Shown here piece after piece: positions 1-7,646 of a DNA stretch of 10,713 bases (position 1 is its first letter; each line of letters opens with the position of its first letter). The DNA is from an uncultured Flavobacteriales bacterium. GTDB lineage: Bacteria; Bacteroidota; Bacteroidia; Flavobacteriales_D; Sanyastnellaceae. The notes below the pieces were generated by a model. It had not been told where the DNA came from and did not search any database. It saw only the letters and a program-made list of their open reading frames with translations. Made by a program: the position numbers and the translations under genes. Location: contig CALACF010000438.1 of assembly GCA_937890245.1 (NCBI GenBank), positions 1-10,713 on the forward strand, given 5' to 3'.

Positions 1-829
1 GGGAGATGGGCTGACCGAACTGCTCGCGCTCCTTTGAATACGCGAGGGCAGCATCAAATGCCCCGCGGGCCATGCCGAGGGCGAAGGAAGCGATTGAGAT
101 CCGTCCGCCGTCAAGGATTTTCATCGCTTGGATGAAGCCCTCCCCTTCTGCGCCGAGCAGGTTGGCATGGGGGACGCGGCAGTCCTCAAAGATTAGTTCG
201 GCTGTTTCGCTGCAACGCACGCCCAGCTTGTTTTCCTTCTTGCCACCGCGGAAGCCGGGGCGGTCGCGCTCGACGATAAATGCGGAGATCCCTCGGCCAT
301 CGAGCAAATCACCGGTCCGAACCAGGACGACGGCCACTTCCGCCGAGATCCCGTGTGTGATCCAGTTTTTGGTGCCGTTGAGAATCCAATCATCGCCGTC
401 GCGGGTTGCAGTACAGGCCATGCGCATCGCGTCTGAGCCCGTGCCCGCCTCGGTGAGCCCCCAAGCGCCCATCCATTGGCCTGTGGCGAGTTTGGGGAGG
501 AAACGAGATTTCTGTTCGTCACTTCCAAATGCCAATATATGCCCGGTACACAGCGAGTTATGCGCCGCCATCGAAAGTCCCACCCCGCCACAGACAGCTG
601 AAAGCTCTTCAATAGCTGCAGAATATTCAAAGTAACCAAGGCCGGCGCCGCCGTATTCTTCAGGTACGAGTACGCCGAGAAGGCCCAACTTGCCCATTTC
701 ACGGAACATTTCGCGGGGAAAATGTTGGCGTTCATCCCAATCCATCACGTGGGGCTGGATCGCAGAGGCGGCGAAATCGCGCACCATGGTGCGTATCATA
801 GCGATGTTCTCGTCTGGCTGAAAATTCAT
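1..829 (-). CDS. Acyl-CoA dehydrogenase, 3' end cut by window edge
   Basis: FAD-dependent acyl-CoA dehydrogenase, which makes the alpha,beta double bond in an acyl-CoA thioester and passes electrons to electron-transfer flavoprotein. It acts in the cytoplasm in fatty-acid or branched-chain amino-acid breakdown. The first 276 residues are visible, about 70% of a usual 380-residue enzyme. Seen: an N-terminal helical domain with VPEEYGGAGLG (55-65), the family signature region WGLTEAGTGSDA (123-134), the FAD/substrate-contacting NGTKNWITHG (151-160), the beta-domain, and the start of the C-terminal helical domain with REQFGQPIS (268-276). The catalytic glutamate lies beyond the edge in most family members, so chain-length class cannot be told. 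The ATG at 829 overlaps the TGA of the upstream HhH gene (ATGA), which suggests translational coupling and fixes the start. Family assignment is very sure; substrate is unknown. Confidence 0.95.
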   Translation of the reverse strand, partial: MNFQPDENIAMIRTMVRDFAASAIQPHVMDWDERQHFPREMFREMGKLGLLGVLVPEEYGGAGLGYFEYSAAIEELSAVCGGVGLSMAAHNSLCTGHILAFGSDEQKSRFLPKLATGQWMGAWGLTEAGTGSDAMRMACTATRDGDDWILNGTKNWITHGISAEVAVVLVRTGDLLDGRGISAFIVERDRPGFRGGKKENKLGVRCSETAELIFEDCRVPHANLLGAEGEGFIQAMKILDGGRISIASFALGMARGAFDAALAYSKEREQFGQPIS

Positions 830-1788
830 GGGGGCGGGCGTGTGGTTTCGCGGCAGCAAAGATACGGCAAGATGCGCTCGACGGATGCCGAGTCCAATGC
901 CAGACAGCCATATATATTCCCGACCGGTCCGGGATGATTTGCCCGGTAGTTTTGCAAAGTCTGAGCGCGTGCGTAAGTGATGCCTGGCAACACCCGCCAC
1001 TGTTCAACAGACAAGGTATCGGGACAGCGGCACAGCACCGTGGCCGCATTCCACGTCACGCGGGGCGCTAGGGCCGTAGCCAAACTGTCCCAACCGCGAA
1101 GGGCTTGGGCGAAATCCTGCTCGCTTGCGATGCCGCCCCGCTCGCGCTGCGCTTCAAGTATGCGGGCTGCAACCCACGGTCCGATGCCGAATACTTCGAG
1201 CAGGGTGAGCGAATCAGCTGTATTCAAGTCGGGCTTGAGAGCGGGCTTGGGATCGGGGATTGAATTTTTCTGCGATTTGAACCCTGGACGGCCAGCGCCG
1301 GAGGCTTGTTCGAAGGCGGGCGTTGGACTGGGGTCGCGCGCAGGGAAGACCAGGCGCGAAGCATGCGCATCGAGCCAGCCATTGGGCAGCACACGAAGGC
1401 GGGACAGGGTTTCATGGTCGTCGATGCCGCCGACCGCGTGGGCGAAGCGAACGGCTACCGCACTTTGCTTCGGCGAAAGGCCGAGCGCGTTCCAGGCAGA
1501 CGAATCCAAGTTGGCCACAACGATGGGCGCGGTTGAACTTTTAGACAAATCGGCTTGGCGGGCACGCGTTGACAGATCGCCGGACAGATTTTTGACCGGG
1601 ATCTGTTCGAGGGCGCCGAGCAGGTCACAAGCGTGCAGGTTGGCTGGGGCTTGTGGGAATTGGTATACGTAATTTCTCCAACCTATATATAGGAGCGATA
1701 GCACCAGCAGTATGGCAAGGCTGCGGCGCTCTGCCGGCGTTGAGCGCACGACAAATGCCTGACGATTGATTGGACCCCTCCCCCACAT
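826..1788 (-). CDS. Membrane-anchored triple helix-hairpin-helix protein, ComEA-like
   Basis: A 320-residue protein with one N-terminal transmembrane helix (about 24-37, after RR at 21-22) and three helix-hairpin-helix type modules. The middle one (about 187-240) is a textbook ComEA-type unit: LNTADSLTLLEVFGIGPWVAARI, read in two parts as LNTADSLTLLEV (188-199) and GIGPWVAARI (201-210). Weaker modules lie at about 90-142 (NLDSSAWNALGLSPKQS) and 257-310 (LSVEQWRVLPGITYARA). A proline- and lysine-rich linker (about 150-186) separates modules 1 and 2. HhH units bind DNA backbone non-specifically, and ComEA is the surface DNA receptor of transformation, so DNA contact on the outer face of the inner membrane is possible. 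That role is inference; many Bacteroidota carry such proteins with no known function. The start ATG lies 12 bases after the symporter stop. The stop overlaps the acyl-CoA dehydrogenase start. It contains six cysteines, with pairs CRC (253-255) and CC (311-312). Confidence 0.85.
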   Translation of the reverse strand: MWGRGPINRQAFVVRSTPAERRSLAILLVLSLLYIGWRNYVYQFPQAPANLHACDLLGALEQIPVKNLSGDLSTRARQADLSKSSTAPIVVANLDSSAWNALGLSPKQSAVAVRFAHAVGGIDDHETLSRLRVLPNGWLDAHASRLVFPARDPSPTPAFEQASGAGRPGFKSQKNSIPDPKPALKPDLNTADSLTLLEVFGIGPWVAARILEAQRERGGIASEQDFAQALRGWDSLATALAPRVTWNAATVLCRCPDTLSVEQWRVLPGITYARAQTLQNYRANHPGPVGNIYGCLALDSASVERILPYLCCRETTRPPP

Positions 1789-1800
1789 GTCAATTAAACC

Positions 1801-3357
1801 TTACTTGTAGCGCTTGATTTCTCCCGTAGATACGCGCTTGAGGTAGTCCTTGAGGTCAGCTTTTACCTCGCCGGCCATGAAGTACAGGCCCAAGACGTTC
1901 GGGAAACACATGGCGAAAATCATCGCGTCTCCGAAGTCGAACACGCTTTTTGCTGAGATGGCCGAGCCGAGCACGATGAACAGGCAGAAAATGACCTTGT
2001 AGCTGATGTCGGCGGCGCGGCTCTCCCCGAAGAGGTAGGTCCACGACTTGAGACCGTAGTAGCTCCATGAAATCATGGTTGACAGAGCAAAGAGGATTAC
2101 GGCCAATGAAAGCACAGCCGGGAACCAGCTGATTGATGATTCAAATGCCGATGAAGTAAGGCTGATGGCGTCAAGGGTGCCCGCCTTTGCATTGTTCAAC
2201 ACGGTGACCGCGTCGTACGCTCCGTAGTCGGCGATGATGATCACGAGTGCAGTCATCGTACAAATCACGACCGTGTCAATGAAGGGCTCGAGCAAGGCAA
2301 CAATACCTTCAGATATGGGCTCGTCGGTTTTGGCTGCCGAGTGCGCAATAGAGGCTGAACCAATACCGGCCTCGTTCGAGAAGGCCGCACGCTTGATTCC
2401 CTGAATCATCACACCGATCAAGCCACCGTACATCGCCTGTGTATCAAAGGCGCCGTTGAAGATGCGGCCGAAAGCCATGGGGATCATGTCGTAGTTCGTC
2501 ACAATCACGAAGAGCGCCCCGAGGACGTAGATGCCCACCATGAAAGGGACCACTTTGTCGGTAACGCTGGCAATCGAACGAATGCCGCCCACAATCACGA
2601 TAGCGACGATGATGGCCATGATCACTCCAAACACCCAAGAATTCTGTGCAAAAAAACCGGCGTCTCCACCGGTTACAGCGGCGAGTTGAATGGTGGCTTG
2701 GTTCACTTGGACCATGTTGCCGCCGCCGAAGGAGCCTCCGATACAAGCAATTGCGAAGAGGGCTGCCAAAACTTTTCCGAAGCCGCTCATGTTGCGCTTG
2801 GCAAGGCCATCGCGCAGGTAGTACATCGGGCCACCTGAGACGGAACCGTCCGCGTTGTTGCGGCGGTACTTGAGGCCCAGGGTGCACTCAATGAACTTGG
2901 CGCTCATGCCGAGCAAGCCGGCAATGATCATCCAGAATGTAGCACCCGGACCACCTACAGATACCGCGATGGCGACACCAGCGATGTTACCGACGCCCAC
3001 AGTCCCGCTGAGGGCCGCTGTGAGGGCCTGGAAATGCGACACCTCACCAGGCTCCTTTTTATCCGGGTTGTAGTAGCGCCCACGCACTACGTCGATGGCG
3101 TGTTTGAACGCACGGAAATTGATGAACCCGAAGTAGACCGTGAAGAACAGCGCACCTACAAACAGCCATATCAAGACGAATGGAATGCTGAACCCAGCAA
3201 TGTCGATTGAGGCAAAAATCACCCTGCTGACCGCATCCGTCAAGGGTTGCATCACCTTGTCAATGGCATCGTCCAGACCGGAAGCTGCCCGTGCGACGTT
3301 TGGCAGGAAAGAAAAGATGGGCAACAAGAGCGCTGCGGAGAGAATTCGTTTCATCAT
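1801..3357 (-). CDS. Alanine/glycine:cation symporter, AGCS family (AlsT-like)
   Basis: Inner-membrane amino-acid carrier that imports alanine or glycine with Na+ or H+. From the chosen start it is 518 residues, somewhat long for the family. Seen: a signal-peptide-like N terminus (MMKRILSAALLLPIFSF, ending VARA about 24), an amphipathic stretch (28-45), then about ten or eleven hydrophobic segments. Family motifs are GTVGVGNIAGVAIAVSVGGP (118-137), GATFWMII (138-145; the signature region, with I where W is common), SGGPMYYL (174-181), FSNEAGIGSASIAHSAAKTD (326-345) and the late WSYYGLKSWTYLFG (431-444). An in-frame TTG start at 3420 is possible but lies inside the candidate promoter, and the tandem ATG ATG at 3357/3354 gives a clean signal peptide, so 3357 is preferred. 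It probably opens its own transcription unit with the HhH and acyl-CoA dehydrogenase genes. Exact substrate is not readable from sequence. Confidence 0.95.
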   Translation of the reverse strand: MMKRILSAALLLPIFSFLPNVARAASGLDDAIDKVMQPLTDAVSRVIFASIDIAGFSIPFVLIWLFVGALFFTVYFGFINFRAFKHAIDVVRGRYYNPDKKEPGEVSHFQALTAALSGTVGVGNIAGVAIAVSVGGPGATFWMIIAGLLGMSAKFIECTLGLKYRRNNADGSVSGGPMYYLRDGLAKRNMSGFGKVLAALFAIACIGGSFGGGNMVQVNQATIQLAAVTGGDAGFFAQNSWVFGVIMAIIVAIVIVGGIRSIASVTDKVVPFMVGIYVLGALFVIVTNYDMIPMAFGRIFNGAFDTQAMYGGLIGVMIQGIKRAAFSNEAGIGSASIAHSAAKTDEPISEGIVALLEPFIDTVVICTMTALVIIIADYGAYDAVTVLNNAKAGTLDAISLTSSAFESSISWFPAVLSLAVILFALSTMISWSYYGLKSWTYLFGESRAADISYKVIFCLFIVLGSAISAKSVFDFGDAMIFAMCFPNVLGLYFMAGEVKADLKDYLKRVSTGEIKRYK

Positions 3358-3403
3358 GGTTCGAAATAGCTTCGACTTGGTTGCTGACCTGTTGGCCGAC
3401 TTT

Positions 3404-3432
3404 GGGCGGCAATATAGCAAGCAGACCCGCCC
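3404..3432. repeat. Inverted repeat GGGCGG-N17-CCGCCC over the symporter promoter
   Basis: Perfect 6-base arms, gggcgg at 3404-3409 and ccgccc at 3427-3432, with a 17-base spacer. There is no T-run on either side, so it does not look like an intrinsic terminator. It covers the putative -7 box of the symporter promoter. It could be an operator or chance in G+C-rich DNA; the arms are short. Confidence 0.3.
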
Positions 3433-3439
3433 GTCAAAA
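3409..3439 (-). promoter_or_regulatory. Candidate promoter of the symporter gene
   Basis: Reading the minus strand, TTTTGAC (3439-3433) is followed 16 bases on by TATATTGC (3416-3409). The second box resembles the Bacteroidota -7 consensus TAnnTTTG (6 of 8 match) and the first the -33 TTTG; both also resemble weak sigma-70 boxes with short spacing. It lies in the 90-base gap after the channel gene, the largest gap in the window. A transcription start would fall near 3402, about 45 bases before the ATG at 3357. Position and match support it; no experiment does. Confidence 0.4.
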
Positions 3440-3447
3440 TCTGCGTT

Positions 3448-4479
3448 TTACTCTGGTGCCTGAAAACCGAACAAACGGTTGAGTAATTCGATCTGCGTTT
3501 TGTTGCCGAGCACAAAAAGTTTGCTGGCGTTGTCCAGTTTCGTTGATGGACCCGGATTGATCAGAAACTCACCATCCGCGGTTTTCACCCCGATAACATT
3601 GACGCCAATCCGGTTGCGGGCGTCCAATTCGCCCAAGGTTGGCACGCGAAAATTGGAGGGCAAATCGAGAAAGTCGATCTCTTCAAGATTGATTCCCCCC
3701 TTTCCTTGAATACGGACATGGTCCAAAAAGTCCATCAAGTCGGGGGTCGCCACCAGCGAAGCCATGTGTGCGCCGCCTACCGTGTCAGGCATGATGACGT
3801 TGTCGGCGCCCGCTGTTCGGAGTTTTTTGACAGAAGCTTGGCGTGAGGCGCGGGAAATCACCTTGATGCCCGGATTGATCTCGCGGGCGGCCAACACAGC
3901 GTACAGGTTGTCGGCGTCACTGGGAAGGGTGCAGATGATCGCTTTGGCGCGTTCCAGCCCCGCGGCCAGAAGCTTTTCATCTACCGAAGCGTCGCCGAGC
4001 ACGACCAATGGGGTCACGTGCTCGCGCAGATAATTGGCCTTCTCCTCATCCATCTCAATGACAACAAGAGGATATTTCTTCTCCCAGAGCTCGGAACAAG
4101 CCTTCTCTCCAACCCGGCCATAACCACACACGATGATGTGATCCTTCAATGATTCAATACTGCGCTGCAACTGCCTGGTTTTAAAAATGTCCTTGTACTC
4201 GCCGGCCACGAAATATGTGGTCACAGCCGAAATGGTGTACGCGAATGTACCTATCGACGTAATGATAAGGAAGGAGGTGAAAATCATTCCAGAAGGACCG
4301 AGCTCATGCACCTCGCGAAATCCGACCGTGGAGATCGTAATAACCGTCATGTAAAACGCCTCGACAAAGCTATAATCCTCCTCGATGATCATAAAGCCCG
4401 CGCTGCCCAGCACAACTATTATGACCGCAACGCCAAGCGAAATGGCAATGCGGCTGAAATGTTTGAATGTGTTGTACAC
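3448..4479 (-). CDS. Two-TM potassium channel with cytoplasmic RCK (TrkA-N/TrkA-C) domains
   Basis: Inner-membrane K+ channel subunit of the MthK/Kch kind, 343 residues, expected to work as a tetramer gated by ligand binding to its RCK ring. Seen: TM1 (about 11-31), pore helix (about 38-49), selectivity filter TVGF (51-54) followed by RE, and TM2 (about 64-92). Then comes a linker and a Rossmann-fold RCK-N domain with VCGYGRVGE (117-125), an acidic residue at the end of beta-2 (E142), and GDASVDEKLL (162-171). A TrkA-C domain follows (about 255-337). The filter is TVGFRE rather than TVGYGD. Phe for Tyr is common in prokaryotic channels; Arg after it is less usual. The start is GTG, 17 bases after the pyrF stop; no ATG lies before TM1, so GTG is the only sensible start. 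Last gene of the purM-prfA-pyrF run. Confidence 0.92.
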   Translation of the reverse strand: MYNTFKHFSRIAISLGVAVIIVVLGSAGFMIIEEDYSFVEAFYMTVITISTVGFREVHELGPSGMIFTSFLIITSIGTFAYTISAVTTYFVAGEYKDIFKTRQLQRSIESLKDHIIVCGYGRVGEKACSELWEKKYPLVVIEMDEEKANYLREHVTPLVVLGDASVDEKLLAAGLERAKAIICTLPSDADNLYAVLAAREINPGIKVISRASRQASVKKLRTAGADNVIMPDTVGGAHMASLVATPDLMDFLDHVRIQGKGGINLEEIDFLDLPSNFRVPTLGELDARNRIGVNVIGVKTADGEFLINPGPSTKLDNASKLFVLGNKTQIELLNRLFGFQAPE

Positions 4480-4496
4480 GACAGGTGGAAGATAGG

Positions 4497-5309
4497 TCAG
4501 GCGCGGCTTTCGAGCTCTGCCGCCATTTGCCCTTGGAGCTTGAGCGCTTCTTCACGTGCCGCATCTGCAAAATCTTCGCCGCTTGAGGCGTACATCACGC
4601 TGCGGCCTACGTTGACGATGAGGCCTCCGGCGAGCTCTGGCGCCCAGCCAGCTTCGCAAATTGCAGCAAGATCACCGCCCTGTGCTCCGACACCCGGGAC
4701 GAGGAAAAAATGGTTCGGGACAATTTCCCGACAGCTTTTCACGAGCTCGGGCCGGGTCGCGCCCACAACGTACATCAAGCGCTCTGCGCCGGGCCATGTT
4801 TGACTCTTGCGCAGCACCTGCTCGTAGAGAGGCGGCGTGCCGTGAAATTCAAAGTCCTCGGCACTCGGATTTGAAGTGGCCGCCAGCAAAATGCTCCACT
4901 TGTCTTGGTGGGCGAGGAACGGTTCCACGCTGTCCCGGCCCATGTACGGCGCCAGCGTAACAGCGTCCGCGTGCAATTCGTCGAAAGCAGCCGTTGCGTA
5001 TCGTTCGGCCGTGTTGCCAATGTCTCCTCGCTTGGCGTCGGCGATTGCAAGGCAATGCTCGGGAATGGCAGCCATGGTAGCGGCCAGGACGGCATGCCCG
5101 AGGGCGCCCAGTGCCTCGTAAAAAGCGAGGTTGGGCTTGAAAGCCACGGCCAAGTCAGCGGTGGCCTCGATGATGGCCAGGTTGAATGCCAATACAGCCT
5201 CTGCTCCCTCACCCAAATGGGCCGGTATGCGATCAGGATCAGGGTCCAGGCCGACACATAAAAACGAGCGCTTGGCGCGGATGGTCTCGAGGAGTTCAGT
5301 CTGATTCAT
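4497..5309 (-). CDS. pyrF: Orotidine 5'-phosphate decarboxylase
   Basis: Decarboxylates OMP to UMP, the last step of de novo pyrimidine nucleotide synthesis, in the cytoplasm as a TIM-barrel dimer. It is 270 residues, the normal size of the type 2 (longer bacterial) PyrF. Seen: FLCVGLDPDPDRIP (16-29), FKPNLAFYEALG (57-68) with the barrel lysine K58, the catalytic DxKxxD as ADAKRGDIGNT (D91, K93, D96), VPGVGAQGGD (204-213), and the phosphate-binding NVGRS (233-237). All key residues are present. The ATG at 5309 is 10 bases after the prfA stop and starts right before the conserved N-terminal strand. A longer reading from 5354 would overlap prfA and adds nothing conserved, so it was not used. 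It is followed 17 bases on by the K+ channel gene. Confidence 0.97.
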   Translation of the reverse strand: MNQTELLETIRAKRSFLCVGLDPDPDRIPAHLGEGAEAVLAFNLAIIEATADLAVAFKPNLAFYEALGALGHAVLAATMAAIPEHCLAIADAKRGDIGNTAERYATAAFDELHADAVTLAPYMGRDSVEPFLAHQDKWSILLAATSNPSAEDFEFHGTPPLYEQVLRKSQTWPGAERLMYVVGATRPELVKSCREIVPNHFFLVPGVGAQGGDLAAICEAGWAPELAGGLIVNVGRSVMYASSGEDFADAAREEALKLQGQMAAELESRA

Positions 5310-5319
5310 GGTATGGTGT

Positions 5320-6399
5320 TCAATTAACGCCAGCTGCTTGGAGGCGTTCAGCACGCTCAGTGGCCCTAAGAGCTGATATTATTTCGTCGAGATCACCGCC
5401 CAAAACCCTCTCCAGGGCATGCACGGTCAATCCGATTCGATGGTCGGTCACCCGCCCCTGCGAAAAGTTGTAGGTCCTGATTTTTGCGGAACGGTCGCCC
5501 GACGAGACCTGTGACTTACGCTCGGCGGCTTCGGCCGCCCGGCGTGCCAAATCCTGGGCCTCGTACAATCGCGTGCGCAGGACGGAAAGCGCCTGTGCGT
5601 AATTCTTGTGCTGTGAACGCCCGTCCTGACATTCCACCACAACCCCGGTCGGCAAGTGCGTCAAGCGGACGGCCGACTCGGTCTTGTTCACGTGCTGACC
5701 CCCGGCCCCTGACGCGCGAAATGTATCGCGCCGGATATCATCGGTGCTCAGCACGAAGTCCACCTCCTCAGCTTCAGGTAGAATGGCCACAGTGGCCGCC
5801 GACGTATGCACGCGCCCCTGCGATTCGGTGGCGGGCACCCGCTGAACGCGGTGCACGCCGCTCTCATACTTCAGATGTCCGAACACCTGGTTGCCCGATA
5901 CTTGGGCGACGATTTCTTTGTATCCCCCAGCTGAACCCTCATTCTGTGAGATCACCGAGATTTTCCAGCCCTTGGCTTCGATGAAGCGCGTGTACATTCT
6001 GAATAAGTCACCCGCAAACAAGGCCGCTTCATCGCCGCCTGTCCCACCCCGAATCTCGAGCACAACATTTCGATCGTCCGTCGGATCATCCGGCACCAAC
6101 AACTCGCGCAGCGCCCGTTCCATTATGGGCAACTGTGGCTTCAGCTCCTCGTATTCATCGCGGGCCATCCCAGCGAGTTCGACATCCGTAGCACCAAGGT
6201 CAGCCTGCGCCTGTTCGATTGCAGCCACCAGTTTGCGGTACTTCACTGCGAGATCCACCAAAGGCTCAAGCTGTCTATAATCGCGCATGGCCGTCCTGTA
6301 AGCGGCCTGATCCGAAATGATGTCGGGGTCCAGAATCTGGAGCGAAAGCTCCCGGTAGCGGGCCTCGATGGCCAGCAGCCGATCGAGCAGGCCTACCAT
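5320..6399 (-). CDS. prfA: Peptide chain release factor 1
   Basis: Class I release factor that reads UAA and UAG in the ribosomal A site and triggers peptide release. It is 359 residues, normal length. Seen: coiled N-terminal domain (1-100), the conserved IRGGTGGDEAALFAGDLFRM (116-135), the tripeptide anticodon PAT (189-191) inside VHRVQRVPATESQGR, which marks RF1 rather than RF2, and the peptidyl-transferase GGQ (233-235) in RASGAGGQHVNKTESAVR. The tail has GDRSAKIRTYNFSQGRVTDH (301-320). The ATG at 6399 shares one base with the purM stop (TGATG), so translation is probably coupled. The neighbours are nucleotide genes, and the methyltransferase gene prmC, often beside prfA in proteobacteria, is not here. 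Complete, with no missing key residue. Confidence 0.98.
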   Translation of the reverse strand: MVGLLDRLLAIEARYRELSLQILDPDIISDQAAYRTAMRDYRQLEPLVDLAVKYRKLVAAIEQAQADLGATDVELAGMARDEYEELKPQLPIMERALRELLVPDDPTDDRNVVLEIRGGTGGDEAALFAGDLFRMYTRFIEAKGWKISVISQNEGSAGGYKEIVAQVSGNQVFGHLKYESGVHRVQRVPATESQGRVHTSAATVAILPEAEEVDFVLSTDDIRRDTFRASGAGGQHVNKTESAVRLTHLPTGVVVECQDGRSQHKNYAQALSVLRTRLYEAQDLARRAAEAAERKSQVSSGDRSAKIRTYNFSQGRVTDHRIGLTVHALERVLGGDLDEIISALRATERAERLQAAGVN

Positions 6400-7646
6400 C
6401 AGTCGTAGGTAAATGTTCCGTGTGCCGAGGCGATCGTCAACCGCGGCCCAAGCGCGCCCGCACCAACATCCGCGCCCGCACCAACGCCACCACGCCGCTC
6501 AACCCGCCCCACAATCTTCGCATCCACGCCATGCGCCTTAGAAGCAGCAATCACAGCAGGCGCATGCTCAGCGGTCGTATACACTTCCATCCGGTGGCCC
6601 ATGTTATAGATGCTATACATCTGATCCCAAGGCGTACCTGAATTCTCTTGGATCACTCGGAACATAACTGGCGTCTCAAAGAGCGCGTCCTTCACAATGT
6701 GCAGATCGTCCGATGCAAAGTGCAGCACCTTCGTCTGCGCCCCACCCGAGCAATGCACCAATCCGTGGATCGGCGCCCGGCCCAATTTGAACAAGTCGAT
6801 TAAAATTGGCGCGTACGTTCTCGTTGGCGACAGCACCAAGCGCCCCGCGTTCAAGGGCACGCCAGCCACCTCATCCGTCACCTCAAAAGGCCCAGAATAC
6901 ACCAAGTCGCTCGGCAAGCCCGGATCAAAACACTCGGGCCATTTCTCACGCCAGCCCGGACCGAACATGTCGTGTCGAGCAGCTGTCAAACCGTTGGACC
7001 CGGTCCCGCCGTTGTATTCCGTTTCGTAATTGGCCTGACCATCAGACGCCATGCCCACGATCACATCGCCTTCGGCAATGCGTGCATTGTCAATTACTTC
7101 GTCGCGGCGCATCCGGCATGTAAGCGTCGAATCCACCACCACCGTGCGGACCAAATCGCCTAGATCAGCCGTTTCTCCACCCGTCCCGTGGATGTCCAAG
7201 CCCAGCGCACGCCAAGAGGCCATGAGCTCCTCAGAACCGTGGATCAGCGCCGAAATCACCTCGCCTGGAACCAGGCGTTTGTTGCGGCCAATCGTTGACG
7301 AAACAAGCATCGGCCCGGTCGCCCCTACACACAGCAGGTCGTCAATATTCATTACGAGCGCGTCTTGGGCAATGCCCTTCCAGACGCTCAAATCGCCTGT
7401 TTCCTTCCAATAAATGTAGGCAAGCGCACTCTTCGTCCCTGCGCCATCCGCATGCATAACGATGCAATGCTCCTTACTTCCGGTCAGTAAATCGGGTACA
7501 ATCTTGCAAAATGCCTGCGGGTACAATCCCTTGTCCAAGCCTGCAATTGCCGCGTGAACATCCTCCTTTTGTGACGACACACCGCGCTGGGCGTATCGAT
7601 CCTGGGTCGACGAATCAGCCGACTGCGATTCGGCCACAGGGTTCAC
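6399..7646 (-). CDS. purM: Phosphoribosylformylglycinamidine cyclo-ligase (AIR synthase), Bacteroidota type
   Basis: ATP-dependent ring closure of FGAM to AIR, fifth step of de novo purine synthesis. It is 415 residues, longer than enterobacterial PurM (about 345) but in line with the diverged Bacteroidota form. Seen: RYAQRGVSSQKEDVHAAI (17-34), the ATP-site motif HADGAGTK (65-72), GGETADLGD (156-164), NGGTGSNGLTAARHDMF (212-228), and the late YNMGHRMEVY (347-356). The start is GTG, overlapping the stop of the PorE-like gene as GTGA. No ATG lies before the conserved N terminus, so GTG at 7646 is preferred, giving about 13 extra residues over the usual start. Near the C terminus a Gly/Ala stretch (385-400) made by an 18-base tandem duplication lies before the closing strand RLTIASAHGTFTYD; the core looks intact. 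Confidence 0.94.
   Translation of the reverse strand: MNPVAESQSADSSTQDRYAQRGVSSQKEDVHAAIAGLDKGLYPQAFCKIVPDLLTGSKEHCIVMHADGAGTKSALAYIYWKETGDLSVWKGIAQDALVMNIDDLLCVGATGPMLVSSTIGRNKRLVPGEVISALIHGSEELMASWRALGLDIHGTGGETADLGDLVRTVVVDSTLTCRMRRDEVIDNARIAEGDVIVGMASDGQANYETEYNGGTGSNGLTAARHDMFGPGWREKWPECFDPGLPSDLVYSGPFEVTDEVAGVPLNAGRLVLSPTRTYAPILIDLFKLGRAPIHGLVHCSGGAQTKVLHFASDDLHIVKDALFETPVMFRVIQENSGTPWDQMYSIYNMGHRMEVYTTAEHAPAVIAASKAHGVDAKIVGRVERRGGVGAGADVGAGALGPRLTIASAHGTFTYD
6453..6488 (-). repeat. 18-base in-frame tandem duplication in purM
   Basis: Two adjacent 18-base units, 6453-6470 and 6471-6488, differ at 2 bases. They encode GVGAGA and DVGAGA (residues 387-392 and 393-398 of PurM). The unit is a multiple of three, so the frame is kept. 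It looks like a recent slippage duplication in a surface loop near the C terminus; functional effect unknown. Confidence 0.8.

Noticed and set aside
193..735. 180-codon open frame on the minus strand inside the acyl-CoA dehydrogenase
   Set aside because: It is out of frame with an unmistakable dehydrogenase that covers the same bases and runs off the window edge; its own translation has no recognisable motif.
977..1672. 231-codon open frame on the plus strand
   Set aside because: Antisense to the HhH gene; Arg/Ser/Ala-rich translation typical of a shadow in G+C-rich DNA, with no motif and no start context.
3358..3420. Longer N terminus of the symporter starting at a TTG at 3420
   Set aside because: It would place 21 polar residues before a good signal peptide and would start inside the candidate promoter; the ATG ATG at 3357 fits better.
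5310..5354. Longer N terminus of PyrF starting at 5354
   Set aside because: It overlaps the end of prfA and adds 15 residues before the conserved start of the family; the ATG at 5309 follows the prfA stop by 10 bases.
5484..5984. Plus-strand open frames over prfA and pyrF (for example 5484-5984, 4905-5261)
   Set aside because: Both lie opposite highly conserved housekeeping genes with complete motifs; their translations show no family features.
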